Source: Chaetorhynchus papuensis
Taxonomy: Eukaryota > Chordata > Aves > Passeriformes > Rhipiduridae
Direction: 5' to 3'
Assembly (NCBI GenBank): GCA_013396525.1
Contig: VWYX01000125.1
Coordinates: 930,001-994,000, forward strand
DNA: 64,000 nt
Of this stretch, positions 62,901 to 64,000 are shown piece after piece (within the stretch, counting starts at the first letter, position 1; each line of letters starts with the position of its first letter). The translations under genes and the position numbers were made by a program. The notes beneath the pieces were generated by a model. That model ran no database searches and was not told where the DNA came from. It saw only the letters and a program-made list of their open reading frames with translations.

Positions 62901-63645
62901 ATAGGCATCAGTTTATCCTGAGTCAGGGCTACCCTTCTGGAAGAATAGTGATGGTTCCCCCATATTTTTAGTTGCAAACATTTGTTGTCTTCCTGTGCTA
63001 ATTTTGGAAGTGGAGCAGAAGTTATGAGCACTGGTTTTAGAAGAAAGGCAGCAGAAAATTCCTCTTTAGTGATACACAATTCCCTTCATGAGATCAAAAT
63101 AAAACTTCACTTTGAGGCTGATTTGTAAACTCTGGTTTCCTTTGTAAGCTCACTGAGTTACCTAACCCTGATCTTTTAGGGAGACAGAAAAACAGGACAA
63201 GCTAACACCTATTTATTTAAAAGAAAAATGTCTGAGCTTTGTTTTTGGAATGAGCGTTACTTTTTAAGGATGTATTTTCCATTTCCTTGAATTCAACATG
63301 GTAGAAAACGATTTTGTGTCCTGTATCCAGCATTGTACAGTGCTGCTGAACAGTTGTGATGATTGGCATTAGGTGCAGAGTGTTGCTTTTAGTCTTTTGC
63401 TCACATTTTCTCTCTCTTTCATGCAGGCGATATCCCCCGTGCAGCTCACATTGAGGCTGCTCGGAGGAAGCGTCACTTAGCCAGGACAGAGGCTGATTAT
63501 CTTCCCCTGGATGTGTCAAACAGTCCTCAGGTCCCTCAGAGAAGAGGAGGTAGTGATCTAGACAGTGAAGATGAGTCTGAAACAAAGAATCTTGATTTTG
63601 CTCCTAAAATGAGAACTCTCAGGCAGAGGATGACTGAAGACATGG
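59573..63645 (+). CDS. GCFC2: GC-rich sequence DNA-binding factor 2, N-terminal part (4 coding exons; 3' end outside window)
   Basis: Nuclear protein (formerly C2orf3) of the GCFC family that acts with TFIP11-type factors in the late, lariat-intron spliceosome; the old name reflects an early DNA-binding claim. Coding exons total 853 nt (284 codons plus 1 nt), all phase 1 junctions. Visible parts: a basic start MFRRPPRNFRGRRR; an acidic, Pro- and Ala-rich N-terminal region; FFKVKKPSF (about residues 123-131), the family's FKVKK motif; a Glu/Ser-rich acidic region; and AARRKRHLAR plus LRQRMTED, family landmarks. Comparison favours GCFC2 (AARRKRELARAQDDY, TLRQRMAEE) over its paralogue PAXBP1 (AARKKRQMARELGDF). 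The large C-terminal GCFC domain lies beyond the right edge. Confidence 0.93.
60121..60497 (+). mobile_element. CR1 LINE fragment in GCFC2 intron 1
   Basis: Plus-sense copy, same orientation as the gene: tctggagaaggctgagaggg, ttccacctcagcccgagg, gaacagctgcccggagaggg and a tail ending aacaattctgtgattctctg. Confidence 0.92.
60841..60962 (+). mobile_element. CR1-type 3' tail in GCFC2 intron 1
   Basis: Text cttagtgtcatggtcttttt, ggtgtttggtcataagctgg and attgattctgtgattt matches a common avian CR1 tail variant. 5' boundary uncertain. Confidence 0.75.
61099..61206 (+). CDS. GCFC2: GCFC2 exon 2
   Basis: 108 nt from acceptor TCTGGTAG to perfect donor A|GTAAGT. Encodes GEFFKVKKPSFNEVTFRIKK and KESLLPAQTEIEESK. 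The FKVKKxS motif is the conserved GCFC-family landmark (VFKVKKSSYSKK in PAXBP1). Confidence 0.92.
61701..61864 (+). mobile_element. CR1 LINE 3' fragment in GCFC2 intron 2
   Basis: Well-preserved plus-sense copy: agttgcccagagaggctctg, ccctggaagtgtccaaggcc, gaaggtgtccctgcccatgg and ccttccaacccaaaccattc. Appears younger than the other copies. Confidence 0.92.
62631..62795 (+). CDS. GCFC2: GCFC2 exon 3 (acidic region)
   Basis: 165 nt from acceptor CCTAACACAG to donor CCAG|GTTAGT. Encodes ICQLEPGIGNTKVTC, then six consecutive Glu, then NEDYNSSDSENESSSPQS-like acidic and Ser-rich sequence. Poorly conserved in sequence, but acidity and position fit the family. Serines in acidic context look like casein kinase 2 targets (inference). 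Confidence 0.88.
63427..63645 (+). CDS. GCFC2: GCFC2 exon 4
   Basis: 219 nt from acceptor TTTCATGCAG to donor ATGG|GTGAGT. Encodes GDIPRAAHIEAARRKRHLAR, TEADYLPLDVSN, an acidic SDLDSEDESE stretch and MRTLRQRMTEDM. This is the diagnostic exon for GCFC2. Confidence 0.94.
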
Positions 63646-64000
63646 GTGAGTTTGTGTTGTTTCTCCCAGAGGTTTTGTTTTACTGTCTGGAACCATGTGG
63701 GAGTTGTCCAGTAAGGAGTGAGGCTTTGTTCCTCAGGGCTCTTGGAAAAAGTCGGTGCAGTTGGTACTTGAGGTTTATATGGTCATTAAGCTGGTTTAGG
63801 TCTTACTTGTGGTGGTACAGGATACTTTGAGAAACATTTAAAAAAAAATTTTTTGCCTTGTTGACTGCAATAAAATGACCTTGTAGAAGGCACATTTACT
63901 GTGAATAAAATTACTGTAAGTTCTGCCTCCTGCTTCTCGTCTGGTCTTCCAAGTGCTCTCCCTGCACTGACATTATAACTCCTTTTGAAAAATGAAAAAC

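Larger units (their letters stand above)
61207..64000 (+). other. GCFC2 introns 2, 3 and partial intron 4
   Basis: Intron 2 (61,207-62,630) holds one CR1 fragment; intron 3 (62,796-63,426) begins with a T-tract; intron 4 starts at 63,646 and runs off the window. I see no other element in them. Confidence 0.65.

Noticed and set aside
59573..63645. Assignment of the plus-strand gene to PAXBP1 (GCFC1)
   Set aside because: FKVKK is shared, but AARRKRHLARTEADY and LRQRMTED are closer to GCFC2, and the PAXBP1 N-terminus (MFRKARRVNVRKR) fits less well.
1..64000. CRISPR arrays, operons, phage or insertion sequences
   Set aside because: Nothing of the kind is visible; gene structure and repeats are those of a bird chromosome.

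Overview
This is vertebrate nuclear DNA, almost certainly from a bird. Exons are small and separated by long AT-rich introns with consensus GT-AG junctions. Most recognisable interspersed repeats are CR1 LINE fragments, often ending in the typical avian 3' tail (TGATTCTATG-like). One solo LTR resembles a family I remember from songbirds, so a passerine is plausible, but the species cannot be fixed from the sequence.

Two protein-coding genes lie head to head. (1) ITSN2 (intersectin-2) is on the minus strand and fills positions 1 to about 51,000. Its 5' half is present: a non-coding first exon in a CpG island (about 50.6-51.2 kb), a start-codon exon at 38,826-38,889, and 17 further coding exons down to 560. 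The 18 coding exons total 2,524 nt (841 codons plus 1 nt), and every junction keeps the reading frame. They encode EH1, a Ser/Pro/Met-rich linker, EH2 and the central coiled coil. The SH3 domains (and DH-PH-C2 of the long form) would lie beyond the left edge. (2) GCFC2 (GC-rich sequence DNA-binding factor 2, a lariat-intron/spliceosome factor) is on the plus strand from 59,573. Its first four coding exons (853 nt) are inside and the rest runs off the right edge.

Layout: 1-20 kb, densely exonic ITSN2; 20-38.8 kb, one 18.8 kb ITSN2 intron with CR1 pieces and a solo LTR; 38.6-39.3 kb, a second CpG-rich patch around the start-codon exon; 39.3-50.6 kb, ITSN2 intron 1 with two CR1 copies; 50.6-51.2 kb, ITSN2 CpG-island promoter; 51.2-59.4 kb, intergenic, with CR1 fragments, one unexplained 144-codon ORF and a perfect 13-bp stem-loop; 59.4-60.0 kb, GCFC2 CpG-island promoter and exon 1; 60-64 kb, GCFC2 introns and exons with several CR1 insertions.

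The two genes have unrelated functions (endocytic/actin scaffold and pre-mRNA splicing), so what links them here is the divergent arrangement about 8.5 kb apart. No operon, CRISPR, phage or other prokaryote-type system is present. The points most worth a second look are an alternatively spliceable hydrophobic ITSN2 exon (4,016-4,096), the parallel exon structure of the two EH domains, a long coiled-coil exon with an ITSN1-like tail, the second CpG patch with a four-codon uORF, and the ITSN2-GCFC2 linkage itself.
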